A program made the translations under genes and the position numbers. Source: Fimenecus sp045595185 (GTDB lineage: Bacteria; Bacillota; Clostridia; Oscillospirales; Acutalibacteraceae). From it: a DNA stretch of 64,000 nt. This document shows, one piece after another, positions 34,598 to 42,917 of the stretch (the first letter of the stretch is position 1; every line of letters starts with the position of its first letter). Where the stretch lies: the NCBI GenBank assembly GCA_045595185.1, contig JAZNZX010000005.1, positions 29,687-93,686 of the forward strand, in the 5' to 3' direction. The notes under the pieces are model-generated. The model saw nothing but the letters and a program-made list of their open reading frames with translations, had not been told where the DNA came from and searched no databases.

Positions 34598-37222
34598 ATG
34601 AAAAAATTAGTTGCATTAATTCTTTCAATTGTTATGCTATGGTCAGCGTGTATTCCTGCATTTGCAGTAAATTTCAATGAAAATAATTCGCTCAGATTGG
34701 TTGTTCCTGAAAATTGGGAAATGGACATCGGTGATTCAAGAACTATTGAAGCAGTTTTTTCCTCTGACGTTACAAACAGAGTTCTTACATGGAGTACAGA
34801 ATCGCAAGAAGTTGCTTCTGTTGATGAATGGGGCAGAGTAACTGCACTCAAAGAAGGTACTGCTATTGTAACTGCGCAAACATCTGATGGACTCACTTCT
34901 TCTGTTGTTTTAACGGTGACAACTACACCTACAAAAATCAAGGATTCAAACAAGGAAAAAACTGACTATAATGGTGAAGCTGAAGCAGAAAATGATGTTC
35001 TTCAGAAAATCGTTACTCGTTATGCTAAAAATGACAGTACAGATGTTCCAGCCTTTGTAAAGAATGAAAATACTTATCAGAATGCAAAAACTGTAACTAC
35101 TGATGATGGTGCATTGTGGGAAATTACCGATTACGGTGTTCTTCGTACAGATAACAACGCAACTAATTCCCGTGATATCGAACAGAGATTTATGGGTGAC
35201 AGATATTTTTACAGTGCTGATTCCGGCAACGGAAATGTTCTTGCTATTTTCTCTGATGGAGGAAATGGTATCTGGACAGTTATGGCTGAAGGCTATACTC
35301 ATATCGAGATGGTTGAAATGAACGGTACCGACAAAGCTGCAATTATGAGCGAAAACACTCAGAAAGATGTTGCAAGACGCGGTATGGTAGCAAATTCATA
35401 CTATAACGAAGCTGTCGGTGACTTTGTTCCATCAGAAACCGACAATGACGGCTTGTGGACTGCTATGTATGGTGCAGGTGAGCTTATGCGTTATGCAGTT
35501 CTTCGTGACGACCCGAATGCAACTGCTGATGAAATAGAAGCAGCGAGAAAAACTGCAACTCTTTCAACAGAAGCAGTTCTCTTTCTTACATATATTTCAA
35601 TGCGTCAAGGCACAACAGAAAGTTATGTAAGAGCCCAAAGAAACGGTGATGTCACAGACCTGAATATCGGTAAATACTATACAAATGAAGCTCTTATCGA
35701 AGGTGAAGATTATTCTCAGAACATTCCCGATAGCAGTCCTGCAGATGCCTTTAAAAAAATGAATAACACTTATATGAGTTCAGGTCGTCGCACATATATT
35801 ATGACTGCTGACCATCTTGCTGTTCTCAATTCTGACTCTTGGGCAGACCCAACTGTTGAAACAGATAAACAGTATGCAAAAAGAACAAGACTTCTTGAAG
35901 GCTTTTGGGCAAGAACTTATTCACTTGAGGAAGAAGGATTTGCTCTTGACGGTAACATATATTGGAGTCACAATGGTGACGGTACGGCAACAGGTGTTTC
36001 CACATTAGACCCTTCTGATGATGAGTATCTTCTTCATGGTGAAAACTTAAGAGGCGTCGTTGTGGATGCTTCTGCTGAACTTCCGCAAAGACTCTGGAAT
36101 GACCTTGTGGGTAGTGGTTATGATTTAGAGGACATTGTGTATAAGGGAGATACAAGCGCAGACGAAATTATCGGACATCTTTTTATTTATAAGTTAGCTT
36201 ATGATATTCTTGGTGAAGAAGACCCTGAATTGAAAGCACTCATTGTAAATACAATGGAAAAGTTTGCACAGCATCTTGTTGATAACGGATATTCACTTTG
36301 CGACGGAACAGGTCAGCCAACAACTTGGGGTAAGTTTAACAGAACTTACTTCCATAATGGTCAGGCTTTAGGTGGTGCTCCTCTTCAGTCAGCAGTTCTT
36401 TTAACAGCATTCAAACTTGCTGCTTATGTTACAGGAAATCAGAAGTGGGAAGATGAATACCGTATGGCGGCTCTCGACCCTGCATACGAATATGCGACGA
36501 TAATGACTCAGAACTGGGAACGCTATAAAATGGCTATAATGGAATATGCAGCAAGCGTATCAACGGTTATTCCACTTTTACTCAGACCATTTATGGAAAC
36601 AGAAACAATAAAGACTGTTTATCGTATGATTCTTAACGATTCTGATGAAGAAATGGCTATGCTTGCATACTATCTTCTTTTTCAGATGGAAGATGATGAA
36701 GAGCTTCTTACTTATTACAGAGAAGGTATTGATGACTGGTGGTATTCAATAAGCTTCAGCGAAAATCCTCTTTGGTATTATATCTATCAGCTCGCTTATC
36801 CTGATGAAGAAAAGACAGACTATTATGGCAACAGCCTTATTGATACTGCTGCATGGTCACTTTCTCGTCATCCGATTGAAACAATAAAATATCTTGCAAC
36901 AAATGAAAACAGAGACGACATTAAAGAACTTGACCTTGAAGAAGATTGCGGAGTTGGTGGTACAAACGAACTCAGCTATGACCCGAAAGTGAGAAAACCA
37001 TTGTTCTCAGGAATTGATAATGAAACTATCAGACTCATAGGCGTAGTTTTTAGTGTATCAAGGCTTCAATGGAAGGTTGCTGCTCCGGATGAACGCTCAC
37101 TTCATAAGTTTAACAGCTTAACTTACAGACTCGACGGTGCATATTCACCATATGAAATGGAAGGGTCAACAACATACACTCTTCCATACTGGATGGGTAG
37201 ATATCACGGTATGTTGAAGTAA
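34598..37222 (+). CDS. Secreted protein with Ig-like (BIG2) domain and unknown helical domain
   Basis: The 874-residue protein starts at the ATG after TTTAGGGGGAT. Residues 1-24 are a signal peptide (MKKLVALILSIVMLWSACIP), followed by a BIG2 domain (about 26-112; VASVDEWGRVTALKEGTAIV). A charged linker leads to a beta segment with GNGIWTVMAEGYTHIEM (about 225-245) and a large helical domain with SETDNDGLWTAMYGAGELMRYA (about 290-310), DNGYSLCDGTGQPTTWGKFN and AWSLSRHPIE. The DNDGLWT block recurs in uncharacterised secreted bacterial proteins that probably fold as an alpha/alpha toroid. It may be a polysaccharide-active enzyme, but no catalytic signature can be named. Confidence 0.75.
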   Translation: MKKLVALILSIVMLWSACIPAFAVNFNENNSLRLVVPENWEMDIGDSRTIEAVFSSDVTNRVLTWSTESQEVASVDEWGRVTALKEGTAIVTAQTSDGLTSSVVLTVTTTPTKIKDSNKEKTDYNGEAEAENDVLQKIVTRYAKNDSTDVPAFVKNENTYQNAKTVTTDDGALWEITDYGVLRTDNNATNSRDIEQRFMGDRYFYSADSGNGNVLAIFSDGGNGIWTVMAEGYTHIEMVEMNGTDKAAIMSENTQKDVARRGMVANSYYNEAVGDFVPSETDNDGLWTAMYGAGELMRYAVLRDDPNATADEIEAARKTATLSTEAVLFLTYISMRQGTTESYVRAQRNGDVTDLNIGKYYTNEALIEGEDYSQNIPDSSPADAFKKMNNTYMSSGRRTYIMTADHLAVLNSDSWADPTVETDKQYAKRTRLLEGFWARTYSLEEEGFALDGNIYWSHNGDGTATGVSTLDPSDDEYLLHGENLRGVVVDASAELPQRLWNDLVGSGYDLEDIVYKGDTSADEIIGHLFIYKLAYDILGEEDPELKALIVNTMEKFAQHLVDNGYSLCDGTGQPTTWGKFNRTYFHNGQALGGAPLQSAVLLTAFKLAAYVTGNQKWEDEYRMAALDPAYEYATIMTQNWERYKMAIMEYAASVSTVIPLLLRPFMETETIKTVYRMILNDSDEEMAMLAYYLLFQMEDDEELLTYYREGIDDWWYSISFSENPLWYYIYQLAYPDEEKTDYYGNSLIDTAAWSLSRHPIETIKYLATNENRDDIKELDLEEDCGVGGTNELSYDPKVRKPLFSGIDNETIRLIGVVFSVSRLQWKVAAPDERSLHKFNSLTYRLDGAYSPYEMEGSTTYTLPYWMGRYHGMLK

Positions 37223-37275
37223 TGAAGGGAATATTATAATAAAATATATTGTTTCTTAAGCAGTGGCAAAAAAAT

Positions 37276-37304
37276 ATCGCAGATGTATTTTTTACATCTG
37301 CGAT
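37276..37304 (-). terminator. Terminator of perR-rubrerythrin operon
   Basis: ATCGCAGATGTA (37276-37287) and TACATCTGCGAT (37293-37304) form a perfect 12-pair stem. Read on the minus strand it is followed by ATTTTTTT, so it terminates the minus-strand rubrerythrin transcript; it may also slow the convergent plus-strand gene. Confidence 0.85.
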
Positions 37305-37338
37305 TTACACAATTTTTAGTATGGTTTTTTATATATGA

Positions 37339-37884
37339 TTAACCAAAATATCTCTTCAAAAGACCTTCAAAAGCTTTACCGTGTCTTGCCTCGTCGCGAG
37401 CCATTTCGTGAACTGTATCGTGGATAGCATCAAGGCCCTGTTCCTTTGCGCGCTTTGCAAGGTCAAATTTACCCATTGTTGCACCGTTTTCAGCGTCAAC
37501 TCTCATTTCAAGATTTTTCTTTGTGCTGTCTGTTACAACTTCACCAAGGAGCTCTGCAAATTTTGCAGCGTGTTCTGCTTCTTCATATGCTGCTTTTTCC
37601 CAGTAAAGACCGATTTCAGGATATCCTTCACGATGTGCAACTCTTGCCATAGCAAGGTACATACCTACTTCTGAACACTCTCCTTCAAAGTTTGCTCTGA
37701 GGTCCATAATGATGTCTTCAGAAACACCTTTTGCAACACCTACAACGTGTTCTGCAGCCCAAGTTCTTTCATCTTCTTTAACTTCATTGAACTTATCAGC
37801 AGGAACCTTACACTGTGGGCATCTTTCCGGTGCTGAATCTCCTTCGTGAACATAACCGCAAACTGAACATACAAATTTTTTCAT
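37339..37884 (-). CDS. Reverse rubrerythrin (N-terminal rubredoxin)
   Basis: Reverse rubrerythrins reduce hydrogen peroxide (and oxygen in some clostridia) with electrons from NADH. The 181-residue protein has the rubredoxin domain first (CSVCGYVHEG and CPQCKVP, about 4-33), then a ferritin-like di-iron domain with Glu/His pairs (EEAEHAAKF, EMARDEARHGKAFEG). The ATG at 37884 follows GGAGGAAAA; an upstream in-frame ATG lies inside that ribosome-binding site. It is second in an operon after perR, with a 25-base gap, so PerR very likely represses it. Confidence 0.95.
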   Translation of the reverse strand: MKKFVCSVCGYVHEGDSAPERCPQCKVPADKFNEVKEDERTWAAEHVVGVAKGVSEDIIMDLRANFEGECSEVGMYLAMARVAHREGYPEIGLYWEKAAYEEAEHAAKFAELLGEVVTDSTKKNLEMRVDAENGATMGKFDLAKRAKEQGLDAIHDTVHEMARDEARHGKAFEGLLKRYFG

Positions 37885-37909
37885 TTCTTTTTCCTCCAAA
37901 AATATAATT

Positions 37910-38290
37910 TTAATTTATTTTATTACAATTTTTGCATAGGCCAAAAGCCATTAAACTGTAATTTGTTACCTTACTTATAATATCATCTGAAAAGGTGAGT
38001 GAATCACTTTTAAATGACATTAAATCATAAACATTTCCGCATGTTGTACATTTAAAATGAGCATGGGGATTAACATTTCCGTCAAAGCGGTCGTTCGAGC
38101 CATCAGGAATTCTTAATACCATACCATTTTCTTCAAGTTGAGAAAGATTTCTGTAAAGTGTTCCTAAACTCAGATTAGGAATTACTTCGCGAACTGACAG
38201 ATATAGTTCCATAGCAGTAGGATGGTCATATCGTGAACAAAGCTCATTAATAATTGCATCTCGTTGCTTACTTTTTCTTTCTAATGCCAT
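37910..38290 (-). CDS. perR: Fur-family peroxide-type repressor (PerR-like)
   Basis: The 126-residue protein is a Fur-family DNA-binding repressor. The N-terminal winged helix includes LSLGTLYRNLSQLEENG. PerR-like iron ligands are seen in YDHPTAMEL, DRFDGNVNPHAHF (His-x-His) and the structural zinc site CTTCG plus CKNC. GAGGTGAG precedes the ATG. The neighbouring reverse rubrerythrin and the operator in its own promoter support a peroxide-sensing role, though Fur and Zur share much of this pattern. Confidence 0.88.
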   Translation of the reverse strand: MALERKSKQRDAIINELCSRYDHPTAMELYLSVREVIPNLSLGTLYRNLSQLEENGMVLRIPDGSNDRFDGNVNPHAHFKCTTCGNVYDLMSFKSDSLTFSDDIISKVTNYSLMAFGLCKNCNKIN

Positions 38291-38310
38291 TTACTCACCT
38301 CGCTTATCAG

Positions 38311-38325
38311 TAATGATTATCATTA
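38311..38325. promoter_or_regulatory. Perfect 7-1-7 Fur/PerR-type operator
   Basis: TAATGATTATCATTA is two perfect 7-base half-sites around one base. It overlaps the downstream edge of the perR promoter -10 box (38325-38330), as expected for autorepression of perR and control of the rubrerythrin gene. Confidence 0.75.
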
Positions 38326-38352
38326 TTATATCATATTATTTTTATTTGTCAA
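38325..38352 (-). promoter_or_regulatory. Promoter of perR-rubrerythrin operon
   Basis: On the minus strand TTGACA (38352-38347) and TATAAT (38330-38325) match consensus exactly with a 16-base spacer. Confidence 0.8.
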
Positions 38353-38400
38353 TATAATATTTAAAAATTTTATGAATAAGATTTGGAAATATTATCCAAC

Positions 38401-38429
38401 TTGACGATTAGACAGATATTTGGTAAAAT
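38401..38429 (+). promoter_or_regulatory. Promoter of dockerin-bearing glucosaminidase gene
   Basis: TTGACG (38401-38406) and TAAAAT (38424-38429) are 17 bases apart. The predicted start near 38436 supports the ATG at 38463 rather than 38442. Confidence 0.6.
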
Positions 38430-38462
38430 ATTGTCAATATAATGTATAAGGATGTGAGTAGA

Positions 38463-40484
38463 ATGCAAAGTAAAAGCTTTAAAAGTGTAATATCTGTCAT
38501 ATTGGTTATTTCAATTTTATTTTCATTCTCTTTTGTTTTTTCTGCTTCTGCTGAAACGAAGACAGGATATATAACACATGATTCATTAAGAGTCAGAACA
38601 TCACCAACAACTGTATCAAATGATAATATTTTAAAGCACAATGGTACAACAATAAATTTGCACACTAATCATATTGTTACGATTATTGAAAAAGTAAAAA
38701 GTCCTGATGACGATAATTATCCTAATTGGTACAAAATTAAATTTACTTATAGTGGTAAATCGTACGAAGGTTACGTACCGGTTGATTATGTGAAGGAAAA
38801 AGTACAGGATTCACTTGATGGAGTTGTTCTTGATGGTGTACCTGAAATTTATAAAAATTATATAAAAACTATTAAAGCACAGCATCCTGAATGGAACTTT
38901 GTATTTTATGATACAGGAATTGAATGGTCAAATCTTTTTACAAAGGATGCACAAGGATTTATCGGTAGAAGTCTTATAGAAAAGACATTTCCACTTTCTT
39001 ATCGTTCAACTGAATCAGGTGCATACAATTGGCGAACTGATTCTTATATTTCTCAAGATGCCGGCAGATGGTATCAGGCGAATACACAAACAATTGAATA
39101 TTATATGGACCCAAGAAATTTTATGACTGATGAAAGTATTTTTATGTTTGAGTCATTGGAATATGATGAAAGCTCTCATACTATTTCAGGTGTCAGTGCT
39201 ATTTTAAAAGGTTCATTTATGGAAAATAGAACCATTGTCAATTTAGAAGGACAAGAAGTTTCATACGCACAGGCATTTATGGATGCTGCGAAAAAATCAG
39301 GTGTTAGTCCGTATCATCTCGCTGCAAGGGCACTTCAGGAAGTCGGCACAACCGGTACAAGCGGTTCAGTTAACGGTTCGTCAGGATATTATAACTATTA
39401 TAATATCGGTGCTAACAGTGGCTCTGACCCTGTTGCAAACGGTTTGAAATATGCGGCTACAACTGATGAAAAATATATGCTTCCATGGAATACACCATAC
39501 AAGGCCATTGTTGGTGGTTCAATTTGGATTGGTACAGGATATATTGATAAAGGACAAGACACCTTATATTATCAGAAATTTAATGTCGTAAATAAGGTAT
39601 GGACTCATCAATATATGACTAATATTATGGCTCCTTATCAGGAATCAGAAGATATATATAAGTCATATAAGAGTCTTGATATTCTTGATTTATCTTATGT
39701 GTTTGTTATTCCTTATTACAGAAATATGCCTGAAAAGGCTTGTCAATTGCCTGCAAAGAGTAATGCAAGTCCTAACAATTGGTTATCTTCATTGACAGTT
39801 CAAGGTTGCTCATTTGAATTTGATGGCGGTAAAACAACAGGGTATTCAGTTACAGTTGCTTCGTCAGTTTCTTCTGTAAATATTACAGCTAAAACAGTCA
39901 ATTCAAAAGCTACCATTACAGGAACAGGAAAAGTTGAGTTATCAAGTGGAACAAATATTCAGAAGATTGTTGTTAAGGCCGAAAACGGAGATACAAGAAC
40001 TTATTATATTGATATAATAAGAAGTACAGAAAATAATATTCCGTTAAAGGGCATAAGCCTTGACAAGAATGAATTGTCTTTATTTACCGGTGAGTCTAAA
40101 AAATTAACAGTTACATATAATCCGTCAAATACTACTGACAGCAAGTTAGTAACATGGACAACATCCGATTCTTCAGTAGCAACAGTTAAAGACGGTGACG
40201 TAATTGCAGTTGGAAAAGGTGAAGCAACTATTACAGCAAAAGTAGGTTCATATACTGCTACTTGTAAGGTAGTTGTTTCTAACAATGTTATTATCGGTGA
40301 TATTGATGCGGACGGTTATGTTACAATTTCCGATGCACTTTTGATTTTTAAATATAAGACAAACGAAATTTCATTGTCGGCAACTGCACTTAAAGCAGCT
40401 GATACTGATAAAAATGGCAATGTAGAGTTAGCCGATGCTTTAAGAATATTCAAATATAAGAGTGGAGAGATTGAATCTCTTTGA
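38463..40484 (+). CDS. Secreted glucosaminidase with Ig-like, cadherin-like and dockerin domains
   Basis: The 673-residue protein has a signal peptide (about 1-31, ending SASA), an SH3-like domain (32-120), a glucosaminidase domain with catalytic Glu293 in HLAARALQEVG, a cadherin-like beta sandwich (about 437-520), a BIG2 domain (525-605) and a C-terminal type I dockerin (about 610-673). The dockerin has two Ca-binding loops, DIDADGYVTISDAL and DTDKNGNVELADAL, each followed by IFKYK. It should cleave peptidoglycan N-acetylglucosaminyl bonds. No cohesin gene is in the window. AAGGATGTG precedes the chosen ATG. Confidence 0.9.
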   Translation: MQSKSFKSVISVILVISILFSFSFVFSASAETKTGYITHDSLRVRTSPTTVSNDNILKHNGTTINLHTNHIVTIIEKVKSPDDDNYPNWYKIKFTYSGKSYEGYVPVDYVKEKVQDSLDGVVLDGVPEIYKNYIKTIKAQHPEWNFVFYDTGIEWSNLFTKDAQGFIGRSLIEKTFPLSYRSTESGAYNWRTDSYISQDAGRWYQANTQTIEYYMDPRNFMTDESIFMFESLEYDESSHTISGVSAILKGSFMENRTIVNLEGQEVSYAQAFMDAAKKSGVSPYHLAARALQEVGTTGTSGSVNGSSGYYNYYNIGANSGSDPVANGLKYAATTDEKYMLPWNTPYKAIVGGSIWIGTGYIDKGQDTLYYQKFNVVNKVWTHQYMTNIMAPYQESEDIYKSYKSLDILDLSYVFVIPYYRNMPEKACQLPAKSNASPNNWLSSLTVQGCSFEFDGGKTTGYSVTVASSVSSVNITAKTVNSKATITGTGKVELSSGTNIQKIVVKAENGDTRTYYIDIIRSTENNIPLKGISLDKNELSLFTGESKKLTVTYNPSNTTDSKLVTWTTSDSSVATVKDGDVIAVGKGEATITAKVGSYTATCKVVVSNNVIIGDIDADGYVTISDALLIFKYKTNEISLSATALKAADTDKNGNVELADALRIFKYKSGEIESL

Positions 40485-40493
40485 TAAAAAATA

Positions 40494-40520
40494 ACGGAGG
40501 CATTAAAATGTCTCCGTTTT
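40494..40520. terminator. Terminator between glucosaminidase and hydrolase genes
   Basis: ACGGAG (40494-40499) and CTCCGT (40512-40517) pair, with CATT/AATG extending the stem, followed by TTTT. It is convergent with the minus-strand hydrolase gene. Confidence 0.7.
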
Positions 40521-40530
40521 GTGTTTCATA

Positions 40531-41499
40531 TTAAAGATATTTGTTAATAAAGCTGCAAACTGAATTCCAATATAATTCAGGATTTGCACAGGAATTTCTT
40601 GCGTGAGGTGAGTTTGGAATGGTAACCTTTTCTTTATCAGCTACACAAGCACCATAAACCTCATCAAGCATTTCATATGGTACGAAGGTATCTTTGTCAC
40701 CATGTATAAAAATAGTTGGTGTTTTTGATTTTTTTAATTGTTCAACGGAAGATGCCTGTTTAAAATCAAATCCTGAATACAGCTTGTTAATTGTATTTGC
40801 ACTATACAGAGTAGGGAATGTATGCATTTTGAAATTATTGCGGATTTTATTATCGAATATATCCCAAACTGACGTATAGCCACAGTCTGCAACAGCGGCA
40901 ATTACATTTGCAGGAAGATTTTCACCTGTTGTCATCATAGTTGTTGCTGCACCCATTGAAACACCGTGTAGAATAATCTTAATATCAGGATTACTTTCAA
41001 CAAGATAATTTATCCAATCAATTACATCAAGTCTGTCATACCACCCCATTGTAACGACGCCTGATTCGCTGTCTGCGTGACCGTTAAGACTTGGCATAAG
41101 AACATTATAGCCCAATTCATTATATTTTTGAGCATAAACACCCATTGAGCAAGGACTTGATGTGTATCCATGAATAACTATTACACAAACATCACTTTTC
41201 TTTTCCGGGAAAATATAGTCAGCATGAAGATTTTTATTAAAATTAGATGATTTAATTACAATTTTTTCTTTATCTGCATTTCTGAACCATTCTTTTCCGA
41301 CTTCCATCATTTTGTTAAGTTTTCTCTTAAGCTCATCGTCTTTTGAGCCACTTGCTATTTTTGCAACTATCGGGTTTTCAATACCTTTTTTTGTAAGAGT
41401 TACAAGATAAAAGCAATTACCAATCAAATAATATGTAGCGAGAGCTGATGTTCCGATAATTCCTGCAGTTTTTAATACTTTTTTAGTTGAATCTTTCAT
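40531..41499 (-). CDS. Alpha/beta hydrolase with N-terminal membrane anchor
   Basis: The 322-residue protein has an N-terminal hydrophobic segment (about 10-32) and an alpha/beta-hydrolase domain. HGYTSSPCSMG forms the oxyanion-side loop, the nucleophile Ser is in HGVSMGAATTM, Asp is in HGDKDTFVPYEM, and the likely catalytic His is in NSPHARNSC. It belongs to the serine aminopeptidase/acylglycerol lipase-like group (compare BD-FAE/YqkD). The start follows GGGAGG. The substrate cannot be named. It is transcribed alone on the minus strand. Confidence 0.87.
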   Translation of the reverse strand: MKDSTKKVLKTAGIIGTSALATYYLIGNCFYLVTLTKKGIENPIVAKIASGSKDDELKRKLNKMMEVGKEWFRNADKEKIVIKSSNFNKNLHADYIFPEKKSDVCVIVIHGYTSSPCSMGVYAQKYNELGYNVLMPSLNGHADSESGVVTMGWYDRLDVIDWINYLVESNPDIKIILHGVSMGAATTMMTTGENLPANVIAAVADCGYTSVWDIFDNKIRNNFKMHTFPTLYSANTINKLYSGFDFKQASSVEQLKKSKTPTIFIHGDKDTFVPYEMLDEVYGACVADKEKVTIPNSPHARNSCANPELYWNSVCSFINKYL

Positions 41500-41588
41500 A
41501 AATATACCTCCCTTTTTTTTATTTTACAACTATTTATTTACAATGTCTATTCTTTTTTTATATATATTGATATTTTTTTCATTTAGTG

Positions 41589-41617
41589 TTGTTTTATTAA
41601 ATAAAATCTGTTAAAAT
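41589..41617 (+). promoter_or_regulatory. Promoter of DivIVA-like gene
   Basis: TTGTTT (41589-41594) and TAAAAT (41612-41617) are separated by 17 bases, 36 bases before the start codon. Confidence 0.55.
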
Positions 41618-41652
41618 AATATGACAAATCAAATATATAAAGGAAAATTTAT

Positions 41653-42375
41653 ATGGCTAAAGATTTTACTGTTATGAAAACTTCACTCTTTGGTGGCTTT
41701 AAAAAATCAGATGTTCTTAATTTGATTGAACAATTACAGCTTGAAACATCAGATGTAAAAGAGAGTCTTGATATTAAAAGGGAAGAAGTCCTTGATTTAA
41801 AAAACAAGATTAATGAGCTTGAGGAAAAACTTAATGAATTTTCAGGTCTTAGTGACAAACTTGCCCAAAAGGAAAAAGAGGTTGTTGAACTTAATGAAAA
41901 ACTTGAAGCAGCACTTCTTGAAAATAAGCAATTAGCTGAAAGAGCGGTTGAGTTTGACGAAAAGAGTGAAAAACTTCGTCGTGCGGAAAAACAAATCGGG
42001 GCAGCATATATTGATGCTCGTCGATATTCAGATGATTTGGTTGAAAATGCAAAAAGCAAAGCAAAGGATATTGGTGCATTTGCATCACAAGATATTAAGC
42101 GTGAAGCATCTGAAATTGAGTCCCTTTTAAAAGATGTTGATTCAATATCCAAAAAGTTTAATGCATCTATTGAACAACTTCATAAAGATGTTTATGCATT
42201 AAGTTCAAAGCTTAATTCTTCTGCATCGAATCTGTTGAATTTACATACTGATTTATCGGAGCTTGAATCACATAATTTCGATTATGATTCAAATAATGAT
42301 GATAACGCAAGTGACGATGTAACATATTCTGTTCGTAATGAGGAATATGTTTCAGTTTCATATGATGAGGAGTAA
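41653..42375 (+). CDS. DivIVA-like coiled-coil protein
   Basis: The 240-residue protein has a short N-terminal motif (MKTSLFGGFKKSDVLNLIEQ) like the membrane-curvature region of DivIVA/GpsB proteins, followed by long heptad-rich helices (about 28-110 and 112-200) and an acidic disordered tail. Such proteins mark poles or division sites and organise cell wall enzymes. The role here is inferred from fold only. AGGAAAA precedes the ATG. It is followed 2 bases later by a fumarase-like gene with no obvious functional link. Confidence 0.72.
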   Translation: MAKDFTVMKTSLFGGFKKSDVLNLIEQLQLETSDVKESLDIKREEVLDLKNKINELEEKLNEFSGLSDKLAQKEKEVVELNEKLEAALLENKQLAERAVEFDEKSEKLRRAEKQIGAAYIDARRYSDDLVENAKSKAKDIGAFASQDIKREASEIESLLKDVDSISKKFNASIEQLHKDVYALSSKLNSSASNLLNLHTDLSELESHNFDYDSNNDDNASDDVTYSVRNEEYVSVSYDEE

Positions 42376-42377
42376 TA

Positions 42378-42902
42378 ATGGCTGAATATTATTTTAACAC
42401 CGGTGAAGTAATAAGTAATATTCAAAATCTCAATGCAGGCGACCGGGTTTTTCTTTCAGGTATAGTTTATACTGCAAGAGATGCTGCTCATAAAAGAATT
42501 AAGGAGCTTATTGTTAATAACTCTAATCTTCCATTTGACCTTAAAGATTCTTTTATATACTTCGCAGGTCCAACACCAACACCAAAAGGAATGTCAATCG
42601 GTAGTTGTGGTCCGACAACGTCAAGCAGAATGGATGATTTTTCTCCGTTTTTCCTTGATAAGGGCTTAAAGGGTATGATTGGCAAAGGCCCTCGTAATCA
42701 GGATGTAATTGATGCCATTGTAAGAAATAATGCCATATATTTTTGTGCAACCGGTGGTGCAGGAGCTTTGGCTTCAAAATGCATTGTCAGTTGTGAAGTA
42801 ATAGCTTTTGAAGATTTAGGTTGTGAGTCTGTTAAAAAGCTTGAATTTAAAGATTTTTCTTTAATTGTAGGAATTGACAGTAAAGGTAACACAATTTTTT
42901 AA
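42378..42902 (+). CDS. Class I fumarate hydratase, beta subunit (orphan)
   Basis: The 174-residue protein matches the C-terminal domain/beta subunit of iron-sulfur hydro-lyases (FumA C-terminus, TtdB). Landmarks are GDRVFLSGIVYTARDAAHKR, IYFAGPTPTPKGM, GPTTSSRMD and FCATGGAGAL. The alpha subunit that carries the 4Fe-4S cluster is not adjacent on either side, so it must be encoded elsewhere, or this protein has a different partner. Together the two subunits would interconvert fumarate and malate. Confidence 0.88.
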   Translation: MAEYYFNTGEVISNIQNLNAGDRVFLSGIVYTARDAAHKRIKELIVNNSNLPFDLKDSFIYFAGPTPTPKGMSIGSCGPTTSSRMDDFSPFFLDKGLKGMIGKGPRNQDVIDAIVRNNAIYFCATGGAGALASKCIVSCEVIAFEDLGCESVKKLEFKDFSLIVGIDSKGNTIF

Positions 42903-42917
42903 TTTAGGAGAATTCAG

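Noticed and set aside
41649..42152. 167-codon minus-strand reading frame
   Set aside because: Mirror of the DivIVA-like coiled-coil gene; Ser/Phe-rich translation typical of antisense to Lys/Glu-rich helices, and no ribosome-binding site.
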